Shown here: piece after piece, positions 1-12,807 of the stretch
How positions within the stretch are numbered: the first letter of the stretch is position 1
Layout: every line of letters starts with the position of its first letter
From: Rhinopithecus roxellana
Lineage: Eukaryota > Chordata > Mammalia > Primates > Cercopithecidae
DNA length: 64,000 nucleotides
Reading direction: 5' to 3'
Assembly (NCBI RefSeq): GCF_007565055.1
Contig: NC_044568.1
Coordinates: forward strand, 43,728,156 to 43,792,155
Notes under the pieces: generated by a model
Databases searched by the model: none
The model's input: only the letters and a program-made list of their open reading frames with translations
Told to the model about the DNA's origin: nothing
Program-made: the position numbers and the translations under genes

Positions 1-390
1 TGAGTTCAATTCCTGGATATCCTTGTTAACTTTCTGTCTCGTTGATCTGTCTAATGTTGACAGTGGTGTGTTGAAGTCTCCCATTATTATTGTATGGGAG
101 TCTAAGACTCTTTGTAAGTCTCCAAGGACTTGCTTTATGAATCTGGGTGCTCCTATACTGGGTGCATATATATTTAGGAGGGTTAGCTCTTCCTGTTGAA
201 TTGATCCCTTTACCATTATGTAATGGCCTTCTTTGTCTCTTTTGATCTTTGATGGTTTAAAGTCTGTTTTATCAGAGACTAGGATTGCAACCCCTGCTTT
301 TTTTTGTTCTCCATTTGCATGGTAAATCTTCCTCCATCCCTTTATTTTGAGCCTATGTATGTCTCTGCATGTGAGATGGTTTTCCTGAAT
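1..390 (-). mobile_element. 5'-truncated LINE-1 fragment, continues left of the window
   Basis: The reverse complement aligns without gaps to 34612-35001 of the full-length L1 in this window, with about 11 mismatches in 390 bases by hand alignment, so about 97% identity and the same or a close subfamily. L1 similarity stops at about 390 and alphoid sequence starts directly after it. The shared bases GAAT fit both sides, a microhomology typical of L1 5'-truncation joins. The element runs on the minus strand, so its 3' part and tail lie before position 1 and cannot be seen. A 5' inversion instead of simple truncation cannot be excluded without that part. Confidence 0.93.
1..390 (-). pseudogene. 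L1 ORF2 fragment, part of the endonuclease domain
   Basis: Read on the minus strand, this piece corresponds to about codons 41-170 of ORF2, the apurinic-like endonuclease domain that nicks target DNA for retrotransposition. The catalytic Glu (QE, about residue 43) and the MGDFNTPLS block holding the Asp and Asn of the active site (about 145 and 147) are readable. No stop codon occurs inside the visible piece. The first 40 codons, the promoter and ORF1 are missing because the element is truncated at about 390, so it is a dead fragment. The rest of ORF2 would lie outside the window. Confidence 0.9.
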
Positions 391-3300
391 TATCCTCACA
401 TAATAACTAGAGAGAAGCTTTTTGAGAGATTGCTTTCTGATGTGTGACTTCATCACACAGAGTTCCACCCTTCCCTTCTTGGAACAGTTTGCTAACACTG
501 TTGTCGTGGATTCTGCAAAGTGATATTTGGGAGCTCATTGAGGGCTGTGGTGAAAAAGGAAATATCCTCAGATTAAACATGGAAAAAGCCTTCTGAGAAA
601 CTGCATTGCCATGTGTGAATGCAACTCACAGAGTTACACGTTTCTCTTCAGTGATCAGTTTGTTAACACAGTTTTCTGGAAATCTGCAATTAGATACTTC
701 ATAGCGCATTGAAGCTGACCGTGACAAAGGAAATATCCTCAGATGAAAACTAGAAAGAAGCTTTCTGAGAAACTTCGTGGTGACGTGTGAATTCATCTCA
801 AAGGGTTACACTTATGTTTTGTGGAAGAGTTCATTAACACTGTCTTTGAGATATCTGAGAAGGGCTTCTTTGAATCAAATTGAGCCCTACGCTGATAAAG
901 AACATTTCATCAGTTCAAAACGCGAAAGAAGCTTTCTAAGAAACTTCTTTCTCATCAGTGAGTTCGTCTCACCTACTTACAACTTAGACCTCAGGAAGCA
1001 GTTTCCTAACACTCTTTTCGTGGAAACTGCAGAGTGATATTTGGGAGCCCATAGGGGCCCATGGTGAAAAAGGAATTATCCTCACATAAAAACTAGAAAG
1101 AATCTTTCTGAGAGATAGAATTCGGTTATGTGAATTCATCACACAGAGTTCCACCCTTCCCGTCTTGGAACAGTTTGCGAACACTGTTGTCGTGGATTCT
1201 GCAAAGTGATATTTAGGAGCTCATTGAGGGCTATGGTGAAAAAGGAAATATCCTCAGATTAAAACTGGAAAGAAGCCTTCTGAGAATGTGCATTGCCATG
1301 TGTGAATGCAACTCACAGAGTGACACGTTTCTCTTCAGTGATCAGTTTGTTAACACAGTTTTCCGGAAATCTGGAATTAGCTACTTCATATCCCAATGAA
1401 GCTTACGGTGACAAAAGAAATATCCTCAGATGAAAAGTTGAAAGAAGCTTTCTTTGAAACTTCTTAGGGATATGTGAATTCATCTCACAGAGTTGCACTT
1501 ACGTTTGGTGGAGCAGTCCATTAACACTGTCTTTGAGGAACCAGAGAAGGGTTTCTTTGGTTCGCATTGAGGTCTACGATGATAATGGAAATTTCATCAG
1601 TTCAAAACGTGAAAGAATCTTTCTGAGGAACTTCTTTCTGATCAGTGAGTTCATCTCACAGACTTTCAACTTAGAACTCAGGAAACAGTTTGCTAATACT
1701 CCATTCGTTGAAACTGCAAAGTGATATTTGGGAGCCCATAGGGGCCATGGTGAAAAAGGAAATATCCTCACATGATAACTAGAGAGAAGCTTTCTGAGAG
1801 ATTTCTTTCTGATATGTGATTTCATCACACAGAGTTCCACACTTCCAGTCTTGGAACTGTTTGGTAACACTGTTGTCGTGGATTCTGCAATGTGATATTT
1901 GGGAGCCCTTAGGGACCCATGGTCAAAAAGGAAGTATCCTCACATAATAACTAGAGAGAAGCTTTCTGAGAGATTGCTTTCTGATATGTGACTTCATCAC
2001 ACAGGGTTCCACCCTTCCCTTCTTGGAACAATTTGATAACACTATTGTCGTGGATTCTGCAAAGTGATATTTGGGAGCTCATTGAGGGCTATGGTGAAAA
2101 AGGAAATATCCTCAGATTAAAACTGGAAAGAAGCCTTCTGTGAAACTGCATTGCCATGTGTGAATGCATCTCACAGGGTTACACGTTTCTCCTCAGTGAT
2201 CAGTTTGTTAACACAGTTTTCTAGAAATCTGCAATTAGATATTTCACAGCGCAATGAGGCTTACGGTGACAAAGGAACTATCCTCAGATTAAAATTAGAA
2301 AGAAGCTTTCTTAGAAATTTCTTTCTGATGTGTGAATTCATCTCACAGAGTTACACTTATGTTTCATTGAGCAGTCCATTAACACTGTCTTTGATGAACC
2401 TGAGAAGGGCTTATTTGAATCTCATTGAGGCCTACGCTGATACAGGAAATTTCATCAGTTCAAAACGTGAAAGAAGCTTTCTGAGAAACTTCTTTCTGAT
2501 CAGTGAGTTCATCTCACAGACTTTCAACTTAGAAATCAGGAAACAGTTTGCTAACAATCTTTTCGTAGAAATTGCAAAGTGATATTTGGGAGCCCTTAGG
2601 GGCCCATGGTGAAAAAGTAATTATCCTCACTTAATAACTAGAGAGAAGCTTTCTGAGAGATTGCTTTCTGATGTGTGACTTCATCACACAGCGTTCCATC
2701 CTTCCAGTGTTGGAACAGTTTGGTAACACTGTTGTCGTGCATTCTGCAAAGTGATATTTGGTAGCCCTTTGGGGCCCATGGTGAAAACGGAAGTATCCTC
2801 ACATAAAAACTAGAGAGAAGCTTTCTGAGAGATTGCTTTCTCATGTGTGAATTCATCACACAGAGTTCCACCCTTCCCTTCTGGAACGGTTTGCTAACAC
2901 TGTTGTCGTGGATTCTGCAAAGTGATATTTGGGAGCCCTTAGGGCCCCATGGTGGAAAAGGAAGTATCCTCACATAAAAACTAGAGAGAAGCTTTCTGAG
3001 ACATTGCTTTCTGATATGTGACTTCATCAGCATAATTCCACACTTACCTTGTTGGAACAGTTTGCTACCACTATTGTCGTGGATTCTACAAAGTGGTATT
3101 TGGGAGCCCATAGGGGCCCATGATTAAAAAGGAAATATCCTCACATAATAACTAGAGAAGTTTTCTGAGAGATTGCTTTCGGATATGTGACTTGATCACA
3201 CAGAGTTCCACCCTTCCCTTCTTGGAACAGTTTGCTAACACTGTAGTCGTGGATTGTGCAAAGTGATATTTGGGAGCTCATTGAGGGCTATGGTGAAAAA

Positions 3301-6300
3301 GGAAATATCCTCAGATTAAAACTGGAATGAAGCCTTCTTTGAAACTGGATTGCCATGTGTGAATGCAACTCACAGAGTTACACGTTTCTCTTCATTGAGC
3401 AGTTTGTTAACACAATTTTCTGGAAATCTGGAATTAGATACTTCATAGCACAATGAAGCTTACGTTGACAAAGGAAATATCCTCAGATGAAAACTAGAAA
3501 TAAGCTTTCTGAGAAACTTCTTGGTGATGTGTGAAATCATCTCAAAGAGTTACAATTAGGTTTCGTGGAACAGTCCATTAACACTGTCTTTGAGAAATCT
3601 GAGAAGGACTTCTTTGGATCGCATTGAGGCCTACACAGCTAAAGGAAAATTCATCATTTCAAAACGTGAAAGAAACTTTCTGAGAAAGTATTTTCTGAAC
3701 AGTGAGTTCATTAAACAGACTTACAACTTAGACCTCAGGAAGCAGTGTGCGAACACTATTTTCGTGGAAACTGCAAAGTGATATTTGGTAGCCAATAGGG
3801 GGCAATGATGAAATAGGAAATATCCTTACATAATAACTAGAGAGAAGCCTTCTGAGAGATTGCTTTCTGATGTGTGAATTCATCACACAGAGTTCTACCC
3901 TTCCCCTCTTGGAACAGTTGCTAACACTGTTGTCGTGGGTTCTGGAAAGAGATATTTGGGAGCCAATAGGGGCCCATGGTGAAAACGGAAGTATCCTCAC
4001 ATAATAAGTAGAGAGAAGCTTTCTGAGAGATTGCATTCCGATGTGTGACTTCATCACACAGAGTTCCACTATTCCCTTCTTGGAACAGTTTGCTAACGCT
4101 GTTTTCGTGGATTCTGCAAAGTGATATTTGGGAGCCCATAGGGGCCCATGGTGAAAACGGAAGTATCCTCACATAATATTTAGAGAGATGCTTTCTGAGA
4201 GATTGCTTTCTGATGTGTGACTTCATCACACAGAGTTCAACCCTTCCATTCTTGGAAGAGTTTGCTAACACTGTTGTCGTGGATGCTGCAAAGTGATTTT
4301 TTGGAGCCCATTGTGACCCATGGTGAAAAAGGAAGTATCCTCACATAATAACTAGAGAGAAGCTTTCTGAGAAATTGCTTTCAGATATGTGACTTCATCA
4401 CACAGAGTTCCACCCTTTCCTTCTTGCAGCAGTTTGCTAACACTGTTGTCGTGGATTCTGCAAAGTGATATTTGGGAGCTCAGTGAGGGCTATGGTGAAA
4501 AAGGAAATATCCTCTAATTTAAACTGGGAAGAAGCCTTCTGAGAAACTGCACTACCATGTGTGAATGCAACTCACAGAGTTACACGTTTATCTTCAGTGA
4601 TCAGTTTGTTAACACAGTTTTCTGGAAATCTGCAATGAGATCCTTCATAGTGCAATGAAGCTTACGGTGACAAAGGAAATATCCTCAAATGAAAAGAAGA
4701 ACGAAGCTTTCTGAGAAACTTCTTGGTGATGTGTGAATTCATCTCACAGAGTTACACTTATGTTTCGTGGAGCAGTACATTAACACTGTTTTTGAGGTAA
4801 CTGAGAAGGGCTTCCTTGGATCGCCTTGAGGACTACGCTGATAAAGGAAATTTCATCAGTTCAAAACGTGAAAGAAGCTTTCTGAGAAACTTCTTTCTGA
4901 TCAGTGAGTTCATGTCACAGACTTACAACTTCGACCTCAGGAAGCAGTTTGCTAACACTCTTTTCGCGGAAACTGCAAAGTGATATTTGGGCGCCCATAG
5001 AGGCCCATGGTGAAAAAGGAAATATCCTCACGTAATAATTAGAGAGAAGCTTTCTGAGAGATTGCTTTCTGATGCGTGACTTCATCACAGAGAGTTCCAC
5101 CCTTTCCTTCTTGCAGCAGTTTGCTAACACTGTTTTCTTGGATGCTGCAAAGTGATTTTTGGGAGCCCATAGTGGCCCACGGTGAAACAGGAAGTATCCT
5201 CACATAATAACTAGAGAGAAGCTTTCTGAGAAATTGCTTTAGGATATATGACTTCATTACACAGAATTCCACCCTTTCCTTCTTGCAGCAGTACGCTAAC
5301 ACTGTTGTCATGGATTCTGCAAAGTGATATTTGGGAGCTCATTGAGGCCTATGGTGAAAAAGGAAATGTCCTCAGATTAAAACTGGAAAGAAGAATTCTG
5401 AGAAACTGCATTGCCATGTGTGAATGCAACTCACAGAGTTACACGTTTTTCTTCCATGGTCAGTTTGTTAACACAGTTCTCTGGAAATCTGCAAAGAGAT
5501 ACTTCGTAGCACAATGAAGTTACGGTGACAACGGAAATATCCTCAGATGAAAACTAGAAAGAAACTTTCTGAGAAACTTCTTTGTGATGTGTGAATTCAT
5601 CTCACAGAGTTACACTTACTTTTCGTGGAGCAGTCCATTAACACTGTCTTTGAGGAACCTGAGAAGGGTTTTTTGGATCGTATTGACGCCTATGCAGATA
5701 AAGGAAATTTCATCAGTTCAAAAGGTGAAAGAAGCTTTCTGAGAAACTTCTTTCTGATCAGTGAGTTCATCTCGCAGAGTTACAACTTAGACCTCAGGAA
5801 GCAGTATGCTAACACTCTTTTTGAGGAAACTGCAAAGTGATATTTAGGAGCCCGTAGGGGCCCTTGGTGAAAAAGGAAATATCCTCACATAATAACTAGA
5901 GTGAAGCTTTCTGAGATACTGCTTTCGATGTGTGACTTCATCACATGGAGTTCCACCCTTCCTTTCTTGGAACAGTTTGCTAACACTACTGTCGTGGATT
6001 CTGCAAAGGGATATTTGGGAGCCCATATGGGCCCATGCTGGAAAAGGAAGTATCCTCACATAACACCTAGAGAGAAGCTTTCTGAGAGATTGCTTTCTGA
6101 TGAGTGACTTCATCACACAGAGTTCCAGACTTCCCTTCTTGGAACAGTTTGCTAACACTGTTGTTGTGGATTCTGCAAAGTGATATTTCGGAGCTCATTG
6201 AGGGCGATAGTGAAAAAGGAAATATCCTCAGATTAAAAGTGGAAAGAAGCCTTCTGAGAAACTACATTGCCATGTGTGAATGCAACTGACAGAGTTACAC

Positions 6301-7659
6301 GTTTCCTTTCAGTGATCAGTTTGTTGACACAGTTTTCTACAAATCTGCAATGAGATACTTCATAGCACAATGAAGCTTACGAAGACAAAAGAAATATCCT
6401 CAAATGAAAGCTAGAAAGAAGCTTTCTTAGAAACTTCTTGGTGACGTGTGAATTCATCTCACAGAGTTACACTTATGTTTCATGGAGCAGACCATTAACA
6501 CTGTCTTTGAGGAAACTGAGAAGGGCTTGTTTGGATCGCATTGAAGCCTACGTTGATAGAGGAAATTTCATCAGTTCAAAACTTGAAAGAATCTTTCTGA
6601 GGAACTTCTTTCTGATCAGTGAGTTCATCTCACAGACTTACAACTTAGACCTCAGGAAGCAGTGTGCTAACACTCTTTTCGTGGAAACTGCAAAGTGATA
6701 TTGGGGAGCCCATGGGGCCCATGGTGAAAAAGGAAGTATCCTCACATAGAAACTAGAGAGAAGCTTTCTGAGAGATTGCTTTCTGATGTGAGACTTCATC
6801 ACACAGAGTTCCACACTTCCATTCTTGGAACAGTTTGCTAATCCTGTTGTCGTGGATTCTGCAAAGTGACATTTGGGAGCCCCTAGGGTCCCATGGTGAA
6901 AAAAGAAGTATCCTCATATACAAACTAGAGAGAAGCTTTCTGAGAGATTGCTGTGATGTGTGAATTCATCACACAGAGTTCCACACTTCCCTTCTTGGAA
7001 CACTTTGCTAACACTGTTGTCGTGGATTCTGCAAAGTGATATTTGGGATCTCATTGAGGGCTATGGTGAAAAAGGAAATTTCCTCAGGTTAAAACTGGAA
7101 AGGAGCTTTCTGAGAAACTGCATTGCCCTCTGTGAATTTACCTCACAGAGTTACACGTTTCTCTTCAGTGATCAGTTTGTTAACACAGTTTTCTGGAAAG
7201 CTGCAATTAGATACTTCATAGCGCAAAGAAGCTTAAGGTGAAAAAGGAAATATCCTCAGATGAAAACTAGAAAGAAGCTTTCTTAGAAACATTTTGGTGA
7301 TGTGTGAACTCATCTCACAGATTTACACTTATGTTTCATGGAGCAATACATTAACACTGTCTTTGAGGTACCTGAGAAGGGCTTCTTTGGATCAAATTGA
7401 GGGGTATGCTGATAAACGAAATTTCTTCAGTTCAAAACGTGAAAGAAGCTTTCTGAGAAACTTCTTTCTGATCAATGAGTTCATCACGCAGACTTACAAC
7501 TTAGACCTCAGGAAGCAGTTTGCTAACATTCTTTTCCTGGAAACTGCAAGGTGATATTTGGGAGCTCATAGGGACCCATGGTGAAAAAGGAAATATCCTC
7601 ACATAATAACTAGAGAGAAGCTTTCTGAGTGATTGCTTTCTGATGTGTGATTTCATCAC
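391..7659 (+). repeat. Alpha-satellite array, mixed C-D-A-(B')n-B units
   Basis: Tandem monomers of about 171 bp fill this block. C monomers begin near 583, 1274, 2131, 3328, 4530, 5390, 6246 and 7100, giving successive units of 4, 5, 7, 7, 5, 5 and 5 monomers, then 4 up to the C at about 7787. The 7-monomer units carry three B' copies before the terminal B (2642-3150 and 3843-4357). The stretch near 5890-6160 already resembles part of the decamer repeat that follows at about 14 monomers' distance, so it may be an older relative. Open frames here come from the repeat and show no sign of coding selection. No other gene or transposon is seen. Confidence 0.95.
441..459 (+). other. Example of the B-monomer hairpin (7 bp stem)
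   Basis: TGTGTGA, loop CTTCA, TCACACA forms a perfect 7 bp inverted repeat. The same word occurs in most B and B' monomers through the window, and variants with 'gatatgtgac' shorten the stem to 5 bp. The corresponding part of A, C and D monomers pairs less well. Confidence 0.75.
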
Positions 7660-9375
7660 ACAGAGTTCCACCCTTCCCTTCTTGGAAGAGTTTGCTAACA
7701 CTGTTGTCGTGGATTCTGCAAAGTGATATTTGGGATCTCATTGAGGGCTATGGTGAAAACGGAAATATCCTCAGATTAAACCTGGAAAGAAGCCTTCTGA
7801 GGAACTGCATTGCAATTTGTGAATGCAACACAAAGGGTTACATGCTTCTCTTCAGTGATCAGTTTGTTAACACAGTTTTCTGGAAATCTTCAATAAGATC
7901 CTTCATAGCGCAATGAAGCATAGGGTGACACAGGAAATATCCTCAGATAAAAACTAAAAGTTACCTTTCTTAGAAACCTCTTCGGGATGTGTGAATTCAT
8001 CTCACAGAGTTACAATTTTGTTTCGTGGAGCAGTCCATTAACACTGACTTTGAGAAACCTGAGAAGCTCTTCTTTGGATGGCATTGAGGCCTACATTGAT
8101 AAAGGAAATTTCATCAGTTCAAAACGTGGAAGTAGCTTGCTAAGAAACTTCTATCTGAGCAGTGTGCTCATGTCACAGATTTGGAACTTAGACCTCAGGA
8201 AGCAGTTTGCTAACACTCTTTCTTGTAAATTTCAAAGTGATATTTGGGAGCCCCTAGGGACCCATGGTGACAAAGGAAATATCCTCACATAATAACTAGA
8301 GCGAAGCTTTCTGAGATATTGCTTTCTGATGTGTGACTTTATCACATGGAGTTCCACCCTTCCTTTCTTGGAACAGTTTGCTAACACTACTGTCGTGGAT
8401 TCTGCAAAGGGATATTTGGGAGCCCATAGGGGCCCATGCTGGAAAAGGAAGTATCCTCACATAACACCTAGAGAGAAGCTTCCTGAGAGATTGCTTTCGG
8501 ATATGTGACTTCATCACACAGCGTTCCACCCTTCCCTTCTTGGAACAGTTTGCTAACACTGTTGTCGTGGATTCTGTAAAGTGATATTTGGGAGCTCATT
8601 GAGGGCTATGGTGAAAAAGGAAATATCCTCAGATTCAAAGTGGAAAGAAGCCTTCTGAGAAACTGCATTGCCATGTGTGAATGCAACTCACAGAGTTACA
8701 CGTTTCTCTTCAGTGATCATTGTCTTAACACAGTTTACTGGAAATCTGCAATTAGATACTTCATAGCGCAATGAAGCTTACGGAGACAAAGGAAACCTCC
8801 ACAGATGAAAACTAGAAAGAAGCTTTCTTAGAAACTTCTTGGTAATGTGTGAATTCATCTCACAGAGATACACTTATGTTTCCTGGAGCAGTCTATAAAC
8901 ACTGTGTTTGAGGAACCTGAGAAGTTCTTCTTTGGATCTCATCAAGGCCTACGATGATAAAGGAAATTTCATCAGTACAAAACGTGAAAGAAGCTTTCTG
9001 GGAAACTTCTTTCTGATCAGTGAGTTCATCTCACAGACTTACAATTAGACCTCAGGAAGCAGTTTGCTAACACTCTTTCCCGGGAAACTGCAACGTGATA
9101 TTTGGGAGGAAATAGGGGCCCAAGGTGAAAAAGGAAATATCCTCACAAGAAAACTAGAGAGAAGCTTTCTGAGAGATTGCTTTCTGTTATGTGACTTCAC
9201 GACACAGAATTCCACCCTTCCCTTCTTGGAACAGCTTGCTAACACTGTTGTAGTGGATTCTGCAAAGTGATATTTGGGAGCCCATAGGGGCCCATGTTGA
9301 AAACGGAAGTATCCTCACATAAAAACTAGAGAGAAGCTTTCTGAGAGATTGCTTTCTGATGTGTGACTTCATCAC
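7660..9375 (+). repeat. Decamer HOR copy 1
   Basis: This is the first full 1716 bp copy. It differs from the others at its left edge, where it keeps 'cacagagttcc' instead of 'cactgaattcc', and at 'cgtggaagtagc' near 8126, where other copies read 'cgtgaaagtagc'. The C monomers begin near 7787 and 8645. Confidence 0.85.
8759..8776 (+). other. Example of the C-monomer dyad
   Basis: CTTCAT-AGCGCA-ATGAAG is an 18-base near-palindrome with perfect 6 bp arms and a GCGC centre. It is repeated in most C monomers, for example near 16655 and 19058. Loop variants such as AGCACA or AGTGCA keep the arms. Confidence 0.75.
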
Positions 9376-11091
9376 ACTGAATTCCACCCTTCCCTTCTTG
9401 GAAGAGTTTGCTAACACTGTTGTCGTGGATTCTGCAAAGTGATATTTGGGATCTCATTGAGGGCTATGGTGAAAACGGAAATATCCTCAGATTAAACCTG
9501 GAAAGAAGCCTTCTGAGAAACTGCATTGCCATGTGTGAATGCAACACAAAGGGTTACACGCTTCTCTTCAGTGATCAGTTTGTTAACACAGTTTTCTGGA
9601 TATCTTCAATAAGATCCTTCATAGCGCAATGAAGCATAAGGTGACACAGGAAATATCCTCAGATGAAAACTAAAAAGTAGCTTTCTTAGAAACTTCTTCG
9701 GGATGTGTGAATTCATCTCACAGAGTTACAATTTTGTTTCGTGGAGCAGTCCATTAACACTGACTTTGAGAAACCTGAGAAGCTCTTCTTTGGATGGCAT
9801 TGAGGCCTACATTGATAAAGGAAATTTCATCAGTTCAAAACGTGAAAGTAGCTTGCTGAGAAACTTCTATCTGAGCAGTGTGTTCATGTCACAGATTTGG
9901 AACTTAGACCTCAGGAAGCAGTTTGCTAACAGTCTTTCTTGTAAATTTCAAAGTGATATTTGGGAGCCCCTAGGGACCCATGGTGACAAAGGAAATATCC
10001 TCACATAATAACTAGAGCGAAGCTTTCTGAGATATTGCTTTCTGATGTGTGACTTTATCACATGGAGTTCCACCCTTCCTTTCTTGGAACAGTTTGCTAA
10101 CACTACTGTCGTGGATTCTGCAAAGGGATATTTGGGAGCCCATAGGGGCCCATGCTGGAAAAGGAAGTATCCTCACATAATACCTAGAGAGAAGCTTCCT
10201 GAGAGATTGCTTTCAGATATGTGACTTCATCACACAGCGTTCCACCCTTCCCTTCTTGGAACAGTTTGCTAACACTGTTGTCGTGGATTCTGTAAAGTGA
10301 TATTTGGGAGCTCATTGAGGGCTATGGTGAAAAAGGAAATATCCTCAGATTCAAAGTGGAAAGAAGCCTTCTGAGAAACTGCATTGCCATGTGTGAATGC
10401 AACTCACAGAGTTACACGTTTCTCTTCAGTGATCATTGTCTTAACACAGTTTACTGGAAATCTGCAATTAGATACTTCATAGCGCAATGAAGCTTACGGA
10501 GACAAAGGAAACCTCCACAGATGAAAACTAGAAAGAAGCTTTCTTAGAAACTTCTTGGTAATGTGTGAATTCATCTCACAGAGATACACTTATGTTTCCT
10601 GGAGCAGTCTATAAACACTGTGTTTGAGGAACCTGAGAAGTTCTTCTTTGGATCTCATCAAGGCCTACGATGATAAAGGAAATTTCATCAGTACAAAACG
10701 TGAAAGAAGCTTTCTGGGAAACTTCTTTCTGATCAGTGAGTTCATCTCACAGACTTACAATTAGACCTCAGGAAGCAGTTTGCTAACACTCTTTCCCGGG
10801 AAACTGCAACGTGATATTTGGGAGGAAATAGGGGCCCAAGGTGAAAAAGGAAATATCCTCACAAGAAAACTAGAGAGAAGCTTTCTGAGAGATTGCTTTC
10901 TGTTATGTGACTTCACGACACAGAATTCCACCCTTCCCTTCTTGGAACAGCTTGCTAACACTGTTGTAGTGGATTCTGCAAAGTGATATTTGGGAGCCCA
11001 TAGGGGCCCATGTTGAAAACGGAAGCATCCTCACATAAAAACTAGACAGAAGCTTTCTGAGAGATTGCTTTCTGATGTGTGACTTCATCAC
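9376..11091 (+). repeat. Decamer HOR copy 2
   Basis: This is the second full copy, with C monomers near 9503 and 10361. Private changes include 'cataatacctag' near 10180, where the neighbours read 'cataacacctag', and 'aacagtctttc' near 9929. Confidence 0.87.
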
Positions 11092-12807
11092 ACTGAATTC
11101 CACCCTTCCCTTCTTGGAAGAGTTTGCTAACACTGTTGTCGTGGATTCTGCAAAGTGATATTTGGGATCTCATTGAGGGCTATGGTGAAAACGGAAATAT
11201 CCTCAGATTAAACCTGGAAAGAAGCCTTCTGAGAAACTGCATTGCCATGTGTGAATGCAACACAAAGGGTTACACGCTTCTCTTCAGTGATCAGTTTGTT
11301 AACACAGTTTTCTGGATATCTTCAATAAGATCCTTCATAGCGCAATGAAGCATAGGGTGACACAGGAAATATCCTCAGATGAAAACTAAAAAGTAGCTTT
11401 CTTAGAAACTTCTTCGGGATGTGTGAATTCATCTCACAGAGTTACAATTTTGTTTCGTGGAGCAGTCCATTAACACTGACTTTGAGAAACCTGAGAAGCT
11501 CTTCTTTGGATGGCATTGAGGCCTACATTGATAAAGGAAATTTCATCAGTTCAAAACGTGAAAGTAGCTTGCTGAGAAACTTCTATCTGAGCAGTGTGTT
11601 CATGTCACAGATTTGGAACTTAGACCTCAGGAAGCAGTTTGCTAACACTCTTTCTTGTAAATTTCAAAGTGATATTTGGGAGCCCCTAGGGACCCATGGT
11701 GACAAAGGAAATATCCTCACATAATAACTAGAGCGAAGCTTTCTGAGATATTGCTTTCTGATGTGTGACTTTATCACATGGAGTTCCACCCTTCCTTTCT
11801 TGGAACAGTTTGCTAACACTACTGTCGTGGATTCTGCAAAGGGATATTTGGGAGCCCATAGGGGCCCATGCTGGAAAAGGAAGTATCCTCACATAACACC
11901 TAGAGAGAAGCTTTCTGAGAGATTGCTTTCGGTTATGTGACTTCATCACACAGCGTTCCACCCTTCCCTTCTTGGAACAGTTTGCTAACACTGTTGTCGT
12001 GGATTCTGTAAAGTGATATTTGGGAGCTCATTGAGGGCTATGGTGAAAAAGGAAATATCCTCAGATTCAAAGTGGAAAGAAGCCTTCTGAGAAACTGCAT
12101 TGCCATGTGTGAATGCAACTCACAGAGTTACACGTTTCTCTTCAGTGATCATTGTCTTAACACAGTTTACTGGAAATCTGCAATTAGATACTTCATAGCG
12201 CAATGAAGCTTACGGAGACAAAGGAAACCTCCACAGATGAAAACTAGAAAGAAGCTTTCTTAGAAACTTCTTGGTAATGTGTGAATTCATCTCACAGAGA
12301 TACACTTATGTTTCCTGGAGCAGTCTATAAACACTGTGTTTGAGGAACCTGAGAAGTTCTTCTTTGGATCTCATCAAGGCCTACGATGATAAAGGAAATT
12401 TCATCAGTACAAAACGTGAAAGAAGCTTTCTGGGAAACTTCTTTCTGATCAGTGAGTTCATCTCACAGACTTACAATTAGACCTCAGGAAGCAGTTTGCT
12501 AACACTCTTTCCCGGGAAACTGCAACGTGATATTTGGGAGGAAATAGGGGCCCAAGGTGAAAAAGGAAATATCCTCACAAGAAAACTAGAGAGAAGCTTT
12601 CTGAGAGATTGCTTTCTGTTATGTGACTTCACGACACAGAATTCCACCCTTCCCTTCTTGGAACAGCTTGCTAACACTGTTGTAGTGGATTCTGCAAAGT
12701 GATATTTGGGAGCCCATAGGGGCCCATGTTGAAAACGGAAGCATCCTCACATAAAAACTAGACAGAAGCTTTCTGAGAGATTGCTTTCTGATGTGTGACT
12801 TCATCAC
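11092..12807 (+). repeat. Decamer HOR copy 3
   Basis: This is the third full copy, with C monomers near 11219 and 12077. It carries 'cggttatgtgac' near 11930, where copy 1 has 'cggatatgtgac' and copy 2 'cagatatgtgac'. It shares 'gaagcatcc' near 12740 with the end of copy 2 (near 11024), which suggests that neighbouring copies exchange sequence. Confidence 0.87.
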
